Part shown: positions 19,116 to 28,826 of the stretch, in pieces
How positions within the stretch are numbered: position 1 is the first letter of the stretch
Layout of the letters: each line of letters begins with the position of its first letter
NCBI GenBank assembly: GCA_029266615.1
Contig: JAQSWN010000088.1
Span: forward strand, 1-42,352
Length of the DNA: 42,352 nt
Direction: 5' to 3'
Source: Polyangiaceae bacterium
GTDB lineage: Bacteria; Myxococcota_A; Polyangia; Polyangiales; Polyangiaceae
The notes under the pieces: model-generated
The model's database searches: none
What the model saw: the letters and a program-made list of their open reading frames with translations, nothing else
Told to the model about the DNA's origin: nothing
Made by a program: the position numbers and the translations under genes

Positions 19116-20387
19116 ATGCGAACACTCATTGTACTCAGCTCATTCATCGCCGTCGGCGCAGTCGTTAGCGGCGCCGGCGCCTTGGCTCTCAAGGGCTCTG
19201 ACACGCTGGAAGCGGTCACCAACCTCGTCCTCGTGGGCGACGCGACGCACGACTGCGGCGCGGCCACCCTCACGTACGCCGGCACCGGCTCGGGCAATGG
19301 CGAGAACGCCATGATCGCCGGTACGCAGCAGATCTCGCCGATGTCGCGCACGCTCAAGGCGTCCGTCTGCGCCGCGAACCCCAACTACCGCCAGAACGCG
19401 ATCGCGCTCGACGGCATCGCCGTCCTCGTGTCGCGTCGTGAAGGCACCGCCGGCGTCGCCGGCTCGTCGCTCACCGCCGCTCCGGTGACGGACCCGACCC
19501 TCAAGACCTGCCTCGGCGTGAAGTTCACGGCGGGTGCTCCGTTCAACCGCATCCGCACGCTCTTCGGCGGTGGCGACGGCACGGCCGCGACGGCCAACGG
19601 CACTGCGGCGGCCTGCACCAACGCATTCCGCACCTCGACGGTCAACAACTGGACGAACTACACGTCTTCGACCTGTGGCCATGCCGGCAACCCCATCCGC
19701 CACGCCTTCCGCCGCGACGACGCGTCGGGCACGACGGACGCGTTCAAGTCGCTGACCGGCGTCACCGCGTTCTGCAACGGCACCAGCACCCAGGACAACG
19801 ACCCGCTCCGCCGCACCTGCGACGCGGACGAGCAGGTTTGCGGACCGGATGGCAAGCTCGGCATCGTTCTGCCGATCGCCGTCCCGGCCACGAACCCGTA
19901 CCCCGGTGCAGGCAGCCCCGCGGACACCGCGGCGGACCGTCTCGCCCGTTGGAACGCCGGTGAGTTCCACCGCATCCACCAGAGCAAGACGCTCGCCAAG
20001 GACCCGGTCTCGGGTGCCAACGTGACGCCGTGCCGCCGCGCGGACTCCACGCAGCAAATCGGCTGCCTCGTGGCCGTCAGCCCGTACTCCACCGGCTACG
20101 CAGGTCTCGAAGCGACGACCGTCTCCGGCGTCACCTCGCTCAAGGTCGGCAACGTCGTGCCGCGCAAGGACACCATCCGCGCCGGTACGTACCCGCTGGC
20201 TCGCCGCCTGTTCGTCAACGACCTCGTTGGCAACGCGAACGTGACCGGTGACGAGGCGAAGCTCCTCGGCTGCTTCCTCGACCGTCCGTACACGGACCCG
20301 AAGGTTGCCGCGCAGGGCTTCGTGACGTTCTCGGACAACCCGGCCGACGGCGCCGAGGCCGGTTTCCAGAACCAGACCTGCAACTGA
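19116..20387 (+). CDS. Secreted PstS-like (periplasmic substrate-binding fold) protein, Cys-rich
   Basis: 423 residues, with a signal peptide ending in ALA near residue 24 and no lipobox. The mature N-terminus LKGSDTLEAV, then YAGTGSGNGENAMIAG, ISPMSRTL and AIALDGIAVLVSR follow the plan of PstS-type substrate-binding proteins (ligand loops in the first lobe and the hinge strand). It has 12 Cys, an even number, suggesting disulfides in an oxidising compartment. The family usually binds phosphate with an ABC transporter, but no pstC/A/B lies nearby, so the ligand is open. Codons are strikingly biased to C-ending forms compared with the neighbours, as in very highly expressed genes. The gene stands alone with a strong terminator (20416). 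A decayed fragment of a paralogue lies at 20634-20787. Confidence 0.8.
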   Translation: MRTLIVLSSFIAVGAVVSGAGALALKGSDTLEAVTNLVLVGDATHDCGAATLTYAGTGSGNGENAMIAGTQQISPMSRTLKASVCAANPNYRQNAIALDGIAVLVSRREGTAGVAGSSLTAAPVTDPTLKTCLGVKFTAGAPFNRIRTLFGGGDGTAATANGTAAACTNAFRTSTVNNWTNYTSSTCGHAGNPIRHAFRRDDASGTTDAFKSLTGVTAFCNGTSTQDNDPLRRTCDADEQVCGPDGKLGIVLPIAVPATNPYPGAGSPADTAADRLARWNAGEFHRIHQSKTLAKDPVSGANVTPCRRADSTQQIGCLVAVSPYSTGYAGLEATTVSGVTSLKVGNVVPRKDTIRAGTYPLARRLFVNDLVGNANVTGDEAKLLGCFLDRPYTDPKVAAQGFVTFSDNPADGAEAGFQNQTCN

Positions 20388-20415
20388 CCTGAAGCAAGCC
20401 AACTCCAGCGGACCT

Positions 20416-20452
20416 ACCGGCGCTCCTTTCGAGGGGCGCCGGTTTTCTTTTG
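20416..20452 (+). terminator. Rho-independent terminator
   Basis: ACCGGCGCTCC and GGGGCGCCGGT pair around a TTTCGA loop and are followed by TTTCTTTT. It lies about 30 bases after the stop of the PstS-like gene and would end its single-gene transcript. Confidence 0.92.
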
Positions 20453-20633
20453 TCGTCCTTCCCCACGCGACCTGCGTGTGCAGGCTCGACTGACGGCAAC
20501 GATAATTAGTTCGTGTAGAGAACGGCATCAATACCGGCGCAGCATCGTCATCAGTACGCTCAGTGACCCGACCCGCCGCGTCTACGATGGCTGAGCCAGT
20601 GTGTGGTCCGGATAGAAGCTCGGCGTGGCCTAT

Positions 20634-20787
20634 CTAGGGGCCAGTAGTCCGCCCGACACAACCGCGGATCGCCTTCAGCGCCGGAACGAGGACCCGAAGC
20701 TCGCCGCCCAAGCTTCGTCACCTTCTCCGACAACCCGTCCGACGGCGAAGAGGCCTTGTATCAGCACCAAACCTGCCGCCGTGACGT
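20634..20787 (+). pseudogene. Decayed fragment of a PstS-like gene
   Basis: The first part reads SSPPDTTADRLQRRNE, matching SPADTAADRLARWNAGE of the gene at 19116, and then jumps to DPKLAAQ, matching DPKVAAQ near its end, so about 330 bases are missing. After CAAG one base is lost; in the next frame FVTFSDNPSDGEEAL and QHQTC match the C-terminal FVTFSDNPADGAEAG and NQTC. It is therefore a relic with an internal deletion and a frameshift. A hairpin just after it (20796-20822, AGCGGCGCC/GGCGCCGCT) may be the relic of its terminator. Confidence 0.8.
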
Positions 20788-20795
20788 GGAAGGCG

Positions 20796-20822
20796 AGCGG
20801 CGCCTGCAGCAAAGGCGCCGCT
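20796..20822 (+). terminator. Perfect inverted repeat, probable relic terminator
   Basis: Nine-base arms AGCGGCGCC and GGCGCCGCT enclose TGCAGCAAA and are followed by TATTC. It stands at the place where a terminator would lie after the PstS-like fragment, but the T tract is weak. Confidence 0.5.
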
Positions 20823-20835
20823 TATTCAACCACTC

Positions 20836-21000
20836 TCGGTTCATCGGTACAACGCCCACGGTCGACGGCTTGGTGGACAAGTCGAGCACCACGTCGCCTC
20901 CCCAGTCTCGCCGTCGAACGCTACGAGACCCTGCGGGCGTCGGCAGCCGCTCGCCGCCACGGGCAGCGAGCCGACGCAGCGCCCCGCGACGCCACCATCA
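20836..21000 (-). pseudogene. Fragments of C-terminal ends of propeller and DUF4397-like genes
   Basis: On the minus strand, 20836-20895 reads GDVVLDLSTKPSTVGVVPMN, nearly the C-terminus of the lipoprotein at 23381 (LHWLVLDLSTRPPTVRVLPMN), but the stop codon TGA has become CGA. Just upstream of it, in another frame, RPQGLVAFDGETG resembles a propeller strand such as QQGLALFE at the end of the adjacent gene at 21016. The two are joined by a frame change, so this is non-coding debris, not a gene. The nucleotide match with 23375-23432 is easy to see. Confidence 0.65.
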
Positions 21001-21015
21001 CAACGGCGATCACGG

Positions 21016-23109
21016 TCATTGGTCCGAGCGTTCGAACAGCGCAAGGCCCTGCTGCGACACGGACCCGGTACGAAAGAACGTCCCCGCCACCGCCAGTGCC
21101 CCGGGAACGAACGCGAACCGGGCCACGCCACCGCCTATGTCCGGGTTCCAAGGTAAGCGCTCGCCGCTCGTACCGTCGAACGCGGCCGCACCATTTTGTC
21201 CGCCGACGTAGACGACATGGCCGTCGCTGAAGATAGCCTGGTAGCTTCTCTGCTGCTCGAAGATCGGCTGCCACGGCAATAGCTCCCCTGTGTCCGCGTT
21301 GACCGCGGCAAGGCCGCTTCGGGGAACTCCGTTGATGGTCCGAAAAATGCCCGCTAGGTAGACCGTGTTACCGGAAGCAGCAATGGCATGGACGCCGCCA
21401 TCGCTCGGGTTCCATGGTTGGAGCGACCCAGTGCTGGCATCGAGCGCCGCGAGGCCGAGTCTGGCCTCCCCCGCGACTTGATTGAAGCCCCCAAGCACGT
21501 ACAATTTGTTCTCGTGACGTACGATGTCTTCGATCCGGAACGTGTCGGTACCGTTCAGCGCGATTGCGGTTTGCAGCGGCGAGAGGGCACCCGTTATCGT
21601 ATCCACCGCAGCGAGGTGGCTTCGGGGCTGACCCGCTACTTGGGTGAAGCGACCTCCGATATAAAGTGTCGAGCCGCTGAGAGCGAGCGCGGACACTTCC
21701 GCGTTTGGCTTAGGATCCCAGGGGAGTGGGCGGCCGCTTACTGGATCCAACGCGGCCAAGAAACTCGTGTTCGTGGTCGCGGCCTTGAAGCTGCCGCCCA
21801 CATAGGCTGCACGCTCGTCGGCTACGATCGCGTTGAGCTGACCCGTCACGTTGGGTTTGAAGTTCGTGACGCGACGGCTCGAAAGGTCTAACGCGGCGGC
21901 TCCGTCCCGCGGACGGCCGTTCACCGATGTGAATTCGCCTCCGGCGAGGACATGATCGCTCGTGGCGATGAGGGCTCTGACGTCACCGCTCGCGTTGGCG
22001 CTGAAGTTAGTCGCCGCTCCCGTCTCTCGGTGGAACGCTACGATACCCCGTGCGTACCCCGCGTAGAGCCGCTGAGAGTCCACAGCCCACGCGCTGATGG
22101 GGCCGTCCAAACCCGAGTCCCAGGGCAAAAGAGCCCCAGTCGTGGCATCCAGCGCAGCGGCGTAGGATTTCTCCTTGCCGCCAATGCGGCGAAAGGCGCC
22201 GCTGACGTAAACGGTTGAACCGATGACGGCCAAGCTCCGCACTATTGACGCGCTGTTCGGGTTCCACGGCAAGAGCGACATGGTCGCCATATCAATCGCG
22301 GCCAAGCGGTTGCGGGCCGATGCTCCAACAACCGTAAAGCTGCCGGCGATGTAGAGCGTGTTTCCGGCCAATTGCATCGCGGTCACGGTGCCGCCCTTTG
22401 GCGCCGGCGCGAAGCTCGTTGTCAATCCTGTATCCAGATCGACCGTCGAGAGCCCCGACGTGCCGTTGTCGGAGTAGCTGCCGCCAACGAGCAGCTTTCG
22501 ATTCCAGACGAGCAAGCTGGTGACGATCGCCGGAAGAGCGCTTGGTTGCTCCAGGAGCAGCGCGCCCGTATGCCGGTCGACGACTGCGAGCCCGCGTCGT
22601 GCAACGCCGTTGACGCTCGTGAAGGACCCTCCGAGGTACAGTCTATCGCCGTCCAGCGCGAGCGCAGTAACAAGACCACCTTGCACCGCGACGCCGAAGC
22701 TCGCAGCAATCGTCCGATCGGATTGCAGGTGAACGACGCCGATTCTCTGGTCTCCTCCGATGAATGCACCAGCGCTGCCGTCGTCCAGCAAAGTCTGGAC
22801 CCAGCCGGTCGGCAATTCTGGAAACGACTTGTCTCGCAGCGCCGACCCCTTGTCGAGACCTACGAAGGAGCCCAAACGCTGACCAACGTAGTCCAGGGAC
22901 GGCCCCGCGAAATACAGCGTATCGCCGACGGGGGCGAGGGACTGGACCTGGACCGCAGCAACGAAACTCCGTTTCGGCCGGTCCAGCGGCAAGCCCGGCA
23001 GAGTCTGCGCAGACGCCGAGACGCCCGTCGCTTCGAAATCGCCGCTACAGCCGCTGAGTCCGAGCAACGCCAAGCCTGCCCACAAGGGGCCTCCAAACCT
23101 CTTCATCAA
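21016..23109 (-). CDS. Delta-60-like beta-propeller lipoprotein
   Basis: 697 residues with a lipobox (LSGC near residue 21, then SGD). The mature protein is a long series of propeller blades of about 45-55 residues with the pattern LYLGGSFTSVNGVARRGLAVVDRHTGALL..W.P, repeated about ten times (for example LYIGGRFTQVAGQPRSHLAAVDTITGAL and VYLAGIFRTINGVPRSGLAAVNADTGELLPW). This is the delta-60/PQQ-like style typical of myxobacterial surface lipoproteins. No catalytic residues are evident. It is upstream of debris that includes a copy of its own last blade. It reads in the same direction as the lipoprotein at 23381, with 271 bases between. Confidence 0.85.
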   Translation of the reverse strand: MMKRFGGPLWAGLALLGLSGCSGDFEATGVSASAQTLPGLPLDRPKRSFVAAVQVQSLAPVGDTLYFAGPSLDYVGQRLGSFVGLDKGSALRDKSFPELPTGWVQTLLDDGSAGAFIGGDQRIGVVHLQSDRTIAASFGVAVQGGLVTALALDGDRLYLGGSFTSVNGVARRGLAVVDRHTGALLLEQPSALPAIVTSLLVWNRKLLVGGSYSDNGTSGLSTVDLDTGLTTSFAPAPKGGTVTAMQLAGNTLYIAGSFTVVGASARNRLAAIDMATMSLLPWNPNSASIVRSLAVIGSTVYVSGAFRRIGGKEKSYAAALDATTGALLPWDSGLDGPISAWAVDSQRLYAGYARGIVAFHRETGAATNFSANASGDVRALIATSDHVLAGGEFTSVNGRPRDGAAALDLSSRRVTNFKPNVTGQLNAIVADERAAYVGGSFKAATTNTSFLAALDPVSGRPLPWDPKPNAEVSALALSGSTLYIGGRFTQVAGQPRSHLAAVDTITGALSPLQTAIALNGTDTFRIEDIVRHENKLYVLGGFNQVAGEARLGLAALDASTGSLQPWNPSDGGVHAIAASGNTVYLAGIFRTINGVPRSGLAAVNADTGELLPWQPIFEQQRSYQAIFSDGHVVYVGGQNGAAAFDGTSGERLPWNPDIGGGVARFAFVPGALAVAGTFFRTGSVSQQGLALFERSDQ

Positions 23110-23380
23110 GTGCTCCTCTCGCTGTTAGCGTCGCACGAGTGACTCGGGGTTCCCCTCACACTCCGCACGCCATAACCTATACAGCGGCTTGCTGCGGGTG
23201 CCGTGACTTCGGTGCAAACACAGGGTGACGCGTCGCCTCCAAGAGGCAGGCTTCACGCATCCGCTTTAGGGCCTGACAAGTCCAAGCGTTGCGGTGTGGC
23301 ACCCTCCGCTGGAGGCTGGCTGGTGGAGCCGCGAGCTGCCAGGAGGCCCATCGCCCATCACGCCTGCCGCCTGTATCCGA

Positions 23381-25234
23381 TCAGTTCATCGGCAGAACGC
23401 GCACCGTCGGCGGCCTGGTGGACAAGTCGAGTACCAACCAGTGCAGCCCGGTGGCGGGGCAGCCCTTGTGGCTGATGGGGCCAGGTTGGTCGGGGCAGTC
23501 GTCTTGTATCAGGGTGCTGTCGCCGTCCACGGGGAGGTAGTTCGGGTCCAGGCTGCGCTGCGTCTCCGGATCGAGCGGGGCGGATACGGTCGTGTCCGCG
23601 TCCACGTCATCCGCACGCGGGATGGCGGGAGTGGTGACGGATTCGGGCCGTGCGTCGCCGGCGGCGACCACGATGAGGTCTTGCCCGGCTTGCGCCTCGA
23701 TCTGCAATTGGAGCGGCGCCGGTAGAGTGACCTGCGCCTCGATGTCGAAGCTCAGCTGATGTATGCCAGGGGCCACGTCGCGCCCGGGCTTCAGCTGGAA
23801 CGGGCGCACGCCCGTGACAATGACCTCGTCGTCGAGCGCGACGCGGACGGGTAACGGATTAGGCGCTCCGTTGATGGTCACCGACACGGCGACGCGGATT
23901 GACGCTTTATCGGCGCTGGGGCGGCTCCGCTCTAGCCGCTCGAAAGGTAGCCCCGGCGCGTCGTTGACGAATTTCGAGCGGTTGTCGAACCAAGGCCCGA
24001 CAGCGGGAAGAATCAGGAGGTACTCGGCCCCTTCTTCCAAACTGCCTCCAACTGCCGATGTGCCCTGTCGGGCAATGGCGGCGCCGTTGCGGAGGCGCTG
24101 ATTCGGGAGCGGCGCGCCGATCAAGTTATAAGTGAGAGGGGCGGGCAACTGAGCATCCGACGGAACGGTCAGGTAAGCCTCCAACGTTGCCGGCCCGGCA
24201 GGGGCCCGCGCCACTCGCAGCTCGCCAAAGCGCGCGTTGTCCACCATCTCCGCGCGAATCAGCTTCTCGTTGCTAGCCTGGCTCACGGCGAACGTATCGA
24301 TGGTCGGACTGCTCGGCGCTTCCCTCACGGCGGTGGCACGCGGATGACCAGGGCCGACGAAGAGGTCCACTCCACCGTGCACCCCGCTGGCATGGAGAAA
24401 ATAGACCGTCGGGTCAGCTCGCACCTCGCTCACCGCGGCCTCGGCCGACATCCGCGCAACGAGGAGTCGGAAATCGCGCTCTGCCGCGCCGTCCGTTGGT
24501 GACTCCCCGAGCAAGACCGCGATGACACTGCTGCCCGCTTCCGGCATGGGCAGAGTAAAGTCTTCCTCAATCACCCCGTCTTTGAGGAACGCGAGGGCGG
24601 GGCGCGTCACGTCGAGCGGGAAGGCGTCCGAAGTACTCCCGGGCTCGATGGTTCCGTCCGGCTCGGCGAGGTTGTCGATGCCGACGTCGTAGGTGCGCGC
24701 GTCACCGTCCGCGGCGTGCACGAGGTACAGCCGGGCCGAAGCGTCCAACTCTGCCTCGGGCGCCGGAACGTTGATGACGCTAACTTGCCAGTCGCTCTCC
24801 CCCGTGACGTCCGCCGTGACCACCACGTTGGCCGCGCCGCCATCCCTCAAGTCAAGGTCGCGAGAAACGGTGTCGCCCCTCAGGGTCAGCTCCAAGGTGT
24901 AAACGCCGGGTGGCAGCTTCTGAAGCTGGCTGGCGAGAGCATAGTCCAATGAGCCCGAATCGACGGCGGTCGCATCGGTACTCAAAGACCAGCTGACTCT
25001 GTCCAACCCCACTGCGGCGTGGAAAAGACCAAAACTCCCTAGCGTCGCGGGCTGACTGGGAGCTCCGGCCTCGTTCCTCGCGCCACCGGACTCAGCGGCC
25101 CCACCACCGGCAGTGTTGTGGGCGCCGCCCACGCTTGGCGGAGCGGCGGGAGGATTCGAATCCGAACCGCACCCCACTGCTGCCAGCGTCGTGAGGACGG
25201 TGACCAACGCCGCACCGCCCGCCAGCCGCTGCAT
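23381..25234 (-). CDS. DUF4397-like multidomain lipoprotein
   Basis: 617 residues from ATG 25234, chosen because GAAGGG lies about eight bases upstream; the TTG further out (25264) has no such site. Signal peptide with lipobox (LAAVGC, Cys near residue 22). A short Ala/Gly/Pro-rich linker is followed by beta-sandwich repeats of the DUF4397 style: FGLFHAAVGLDRVSWSL, RLYLVHAADGDARTYDVGID and VYFLHASGVHGGVDLFVG, each opening with the characteristic hydrophobic-HA segment. A further sandwich at about residues 430-540 and a Cys-containing tail (DDCPDQPGPISHKGCP) end with VLDLSTRPPTVRVLPMN. These proteins are extracellular with unknown function. A fragment of a second copy of the end lies at 20836. 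Confidence 0.78.
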   Translation of the reverse strand: MQRLAGGAALVTVLTTLAAVGCGSDSNPPAAPPSVGGAHNTAGGGAAESGGARNEAGAPSQPATLGSFGLFHAAVGLDRVSWSLSTDATAVDSGSLDYALASQLQKLPPGVYTLELTLRGDTVSRDLDLRDGGAANVVVTADVTGESDWQVSVINVPAPEAELDASARLYLVHAADGDARTYDVGIDNLAEPDGTIEPGSTSDAFPLDVTRPALAFLKDGVIEEDFTLPMPEAGSSVIAVLLGESPTDGAAERDFRLLVARMSAEAAVSEVRADPTVYFLHASGVHGGVDLFVGPGHPRATAVREAPSSPTIDTFAVSQASNEKLIRAEMVDNARFGELRVARAPAGPATLEAYLTVPSDAQLPAPLTYNLIGAPLPNQRLRNGAAIARQGTSAVGGSLEEGAEYLLILPAVGPWFDNRSKFVNDAPGLPFERLERSRPSADKASIRVAVSVTINGAPNPLPVRVALDDEVIVTGVRPFQLKPGRDVAPGIHQLSFDIEAQVTLPAPLQLQIEAQAGQDLIVVAAGDARPESVTTPAIPRADDVDADTTVSAPLDPETQRSLDPNYLPVDGDSTLIQDDCPDQPGPISHKGCPATGLHWLVLDLSTRPPTVRVLPMN

Positions 25235-25391
25235 TCGTAGACCCTTCGAGCGCCGAGCTTGCACGCGGTGTCGTTAGCATCGGTCCTCTCCCCAAGCCGT
25301 AACGTTTCGATGACCTTCACGCACCTTTCGCTTCATCAAGAAGTTGCGTGCCGTAGCTGCCCTTCCGACTAACAGTCCACCGCGTTCGGCC

Positions 25392-28300
25392 ATGCGGATT
25401 ACAAAATCGAATGAGGGTTCACCCGCGACAGAGCGGGCGTGGCGGTTGGCCATGACGGGCGCGCTGGGCGCCGCCTTGGCGATCGCCTGCGGCAGCGATC
25501 CGCCTCCCCCGGCGGGCAACGGCGGGTCCGATGCGGGTGGGTCAAGCTTCAGCGGCGCCCCCTCGGGGAATCAAGGCGGAGAGCCCGGCTCGAACGGCGG
25601 GTCCGCCACGGTGGGCGGTGCGGCAGACTCGGCGTGCACCCCCGTCCAGTCAGAACACGCCATTCCCGCTCGCGCCGCCCTCTACACGCGCGCCTCTGGG
25701 AGTACGGAGCACGTGCAGTTCGTTAGCGAGCTCGTCTCGCGGTTTGATGGGTTCTGTGCCGGCTGCCATCGCTCGCCGGCGAGCCAGGGCAACTTCAGCT
25801 ACACGGCAGAAAGCTTCGCCACGAGCGTCGGGCCCACGGCTATCGAGCGCATCCTCGCGGAGGACCCCGTTAAGCGCATGCCCCCCGCGTCCCCCTTCCC
25901 CATTCGGGATGATTTGAAGGTCCTCGCGTCCGACCTGCAGGCGTGGATGGATCAGGGTCGCCCCACCGTGACGTACACCCCCCCCGCGTCGAACGGGGCG
26001 GACCCGGGCGAGGCCGATAATCCTTACGCGATGGACGAGCGGGCCGCGCTCGGTCAAACCAACCTCGGTGATTGCATCCCGAGCAAGGAGATCATCGGGT
26101 CGGATTGGAACGAAGAGGACGACGCGAGAGAGGCGCGCTTCGAGGCGATCGACTCCTTCGCAGACTTACCCAAAAAACTGAGCGAGACCGACCTGTTCAC
26201 GCTCGATACGGAGACACTCGCGCGCCACAACACCATCGCGGTCGCCCCCACTTACCAGCTCTGGTCCTTCGACGCTGGGAAGCTCCGCTACCTGCACCTC
26301 CCGCGTGGCACCAGCCTCCATTACGACGCGGAGCTGAAGACGTTCGTCAGCCCTCCCAACACCCGTCTTTACAAAACGTTCACCAAACCGGTCACCGACA
26401 AATATGGCCAGGTGGGGTGGCGCAAGATCGAGACGCGGTTGATCATCGCGCGGGCGGATGTGGACGCGGAGGGCGCCATGCAATACCGCGCCATCTTCGG
26501 CACCTACCTGTGGAACGAGGCAGAAACGGAAGCCACCCTGCTGGAAAAACCGTACCTCGGTACGGACTTGAGCGACCCGGAGCTCAACCGCTACACGTTC
26601 AAGGACATCATCGTTCCTTACGTGGAGGACGAGCGGGTCTTCCGGAAGAATCTAGAAGCAGTCGGTAACCAGACCGGTAGCGTGGTGCTCCGACCCATCG
26701 CTGGTGAAAAAGAGTACCCCGTTCCGGGATGGCACCGCTGCGAGCAGTGCCATCAAGGGTCGCCGACTAAAGACTTCTTGCTCGGCGTCAACCCGACCCA
26801 GCTCAACCGTCGGCCTATTGGGGAGGGCGGCGTCTACGAGGACGCGGGGCCCGACGAGCTGAGCCAGGCGCAGCGCCTCATCGATTACGGCTTCATCACC
26901 GGCGTGTCCTCGCCGGACGAGTTCATCAAGCTGGAGGATTCAGCCGGTGAGCGCAAGCCGCGCAACGCCTACGAGCTGCGCGCCCAGGCGTACGCGTTGG
27001 GCAACTGCTCCGGTTGCCACAACCAGCGTGGCTACCCGACGCGGCTGAACCCGTCCCTCGCCGAGTTCGACTTTTTGCCCGGTGGCATCTTCTTCCAGTT
27101 CCCGCTGGCCAAAACGAGCCCCTTGCGCGTCAGGGGCACGGAAGCCGTGCCCTACGTGCAGCCACTGCTCTCAGCTCGAACGATTGACCGCAAAGGCCAG
27201 AGTGTGAACGCCACCACGGTCGAAAAGGCCAGGGCCGTGACCGGCGACCCGACCATAGCGGAACGCCTGCAGCAAAACGTGGCCCCGTGGTCGAGCCTCA
27301 TCTATCGCAACGTGCAGGCCCCGCGCACCTACGGCGAAGACGACATCCTCTACCCCCACATGCCCCTGCACGTGGCCGGCATCGACTGTCGCGCGCCCAC
27401 CATCATGGGCTCCTGGATTGCCAGCATTCCGACCGCGCGGCGTGACGCGGCGACGCTCGAAGAATCGAGCACCCCGGCCGCTCTGGCCGAAGCCGATGAG
27501 CGCGTGCGGCGATTCTTGGCGCAGCAGCCCGAGTGCAAGCCTGCGGAGGACCTGCGGGACTGGGGCGCGGTGTCGCCCGCTTACACGGACGCCGCCCCCC
27601 CGTGGGACATTCCGGATCGCCCTCACTGGTTCGAAGAGGACTTCACGGAGGTGGCGGGAGACTTTGCGCCCCGCAACTCCAAGTGGGAAACCGCCTTGCT
27701 GGACCAGAAATTCGCCTACATTCGCGACTTCGAGCCGAGCGCAGACCTGCAGGCCTTCGTGAAGAAAGACGTGCCGTTCGACTTCTGGAAAGACAAGCCC
27801 ACGTGTGACTTCACGAACGCGCCCGCAGTGGAGGCCCTGCCGTACTGGGCGGAGAGTGACAAGCGCATCGCGAGCAATATGCCGGACATCGGCGACCCGA
27901 AGCGCGTCTTCTCCACCCTTCCCGGCGCCGCGGTTTTCGACGCGATCTGCTCGAATTGTCATGGCCAGCGCGGGACCGCGGAGAGCAACCTCGCGTCCAC
28001 CATCGCGAACCTGACGGGTGGGACGACGCGCGTCGCCAACTACGCGCAGGGCCTATTCGGACCGCTCGACAATCGGACCCACAACCTCTCCTTCTTCACG
28101 GACAAGAAGCTGGCAGACGGCACGAGCCTGGGTGAGTTCGGCGCCGCCAAGTACCTGCTATTCATGGCCCTCGGGGGGACAGAGGCGGTCATTCCGGCGG
28201 CCGCGCTGCGCCAGGTGGCGGCGGCCAAGGTCGCGTCGCAGACGCGCCCCGGAAATGTGGCGGACTTCGCTAGCGCCAACATGCTGGAAGTCGCCAAAGA

Positions 28301-28820
28301 GGTTTGCGCGAATACCCTTCAGTTTTCTTCGGCTAACGACTTGGCGTTAGCGTCGGCCAAGTACGCGCCCGAGGTGGGCATGCTGGCTGATCCCATGGCG
28401 GGGCAAGTAGGCGCTGGCATTGCGGTTCGACGCAATGGTGAGCTCCTGTTGTACCGAGAGCTGTGTGCAATCGACAATCCGCGGCCGGCGCGCGAGATTG
28501 AGTTTAACGAGGTGGTCCCGGGGCAGCCACTAGTCGGGAGCGTGGTCGGCTTCTTCGATCGCGCCTCCTACACCGGGAACTTGTCTGGACCGGCGGGTGA
28601 TCCCTTCTGCACGGGACAGGTTTCACTAGTTAACCCCAAAGGCATTGCGGTCTGCAACGCTAGTTCCAACGGCGGCAGTGACGTGGCGAATGAGTGGGTA
28701 CGCCGCGGCGCGCTCAACGTCGGCTTTGCCGTCTACGACTACCTCAAATCCTCTTTTGCGGATCCCACGCACTGGCGCCCGACCTACGACCAGTGCGAGC
28801 TGCGCTACCCCCGGAATTGA
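25392..28820 (+). CDS. Tetraheme c-type cytochrome lipoprotein (SO_2930/HNE_0200-like)
   Basis: About 1142 residues from ATG 25392 (an upstream TTG at 25344 is less likely). The signal peptide has a lipobox (LAIAC), then a Gly/Ser-rich linker. Four heme-binding CxxCH motifs are present: CAGCH 122-126, CEQCH 450-454, CSGCH 539-543 and CSNCH 853-857. Between them, YQLWSFDAGKLRYLHLPRGTSLHYDAE, WRKIETRLIIAR and FGTYLWNEAETEATLL match the pattern of the SO_2930/HNE_0200 family of multidomain secreted proteins. It is thus a surface redox protein, a candidate electron carrier. Its start lies 157 bases from the divergent lipoprotein and its stop is 6 bases before the next gene, so they are co-transcribed. 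The partner and electron acceptor are unknown. Confidence 0.88.
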   Translation: MRITKSNEGSPATERAWRLAMTGALGAALAIACGSDPPPPAGNGGSDAGGSSFSGAPSGNQGGEPGSNGGSATVGGAADSACTPVQSEHAIPARAALYTRASGSTEHVQFVSELVSRFDGFCAGCHRSPASQGNFSYTAESFATSVGPTAIERILAEDPVKRMPPASPFPIRDDLKVLASDLQAWMDQGRPTVTYTPPASNGADPGEADNPYAMDERAALGQTNLGDCIPSKEIIGSDWNEEDDAREARFEAIDSFADLPKKLSETDLFTLDTETLARHNTIAVAPTYQLWSFDAGKLRYLHLPRGTSLHYDAELKTFVSPPNTRLYKTFTKPVTDKYGQVGWRKIETRLIIARADVDAEGAMQYRAIFGTYLWNEAETEATLLEKPYLGTDLSDPELNRYTFKDIIVPYVEDERVFRKNLEAVGNQTGSVVLRPIAGEKEYPVPGWHRCEQCHQGSPTKDFLLGVNPTQLNRRPIGEGGVYEDAGPDELSQAQRLIDYGFITGVSSPDEFIKLEDSAGERKPRNAYELRAQAYALGNCSGCHNQRGYPTRLNPSLAEFDFLPGGIFFQFPLAKTSPLRVRGTEAVPYVQPLLSARTIDRKGQSVNATTVEKARAVTGDPTIAERLQQNVAPWSSLIYRNVQAPRTYGEDDILYPHMPLHVAGIDCRAPTIMGSWIASIPTARRDAATLEESSTPAALAEADERVRRFLAQQPECKPAEDLRDWGAVSPAYTDAAPPWDIPDRPHWFEEDFTEVAGDFAPRNSKWETALLDQKFAYIRDFEPSADLQAFVKKDVPFDFWKDKPTCDFTNAPAVEALPYWAESDKRIASNMPDIGDPKRVFSTLPGAAVFDAICSNCHGQRGTAESNLASTIANLTGGTTRVANYAQGLFGPLDNRTHNLSFFTDKKLADGTSLGEFGAAKYLLFMALGGTEAVIPAAALRQVAAAKVASQTRPGNVADFASANMLEVAKEVCANTLQFSSANDLALASAKYAPEVGMLADPMAGQVGAGIAVRRNGELLLYRELCAIDNPRPAREIEFNEVVPGQPLVGSVVGFFDRASYTGNLSGPAGDPFCTGQVSLVNPKGIAVCNASSNGGSDVANEWVRRGALNVGFAVYDYLKSSFADPTHWRPTYDQCELRYPRN

Positions 28821-28826
28821 TCGGCC

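Noticed and set aside
19140..20531. 463-codon open frame antisense to the PstS-like gene
   Set aside because: It is Arg/Val/Gly-rich, lacks any domain and arises from the extreme C-ending codon bias of the sense gene.
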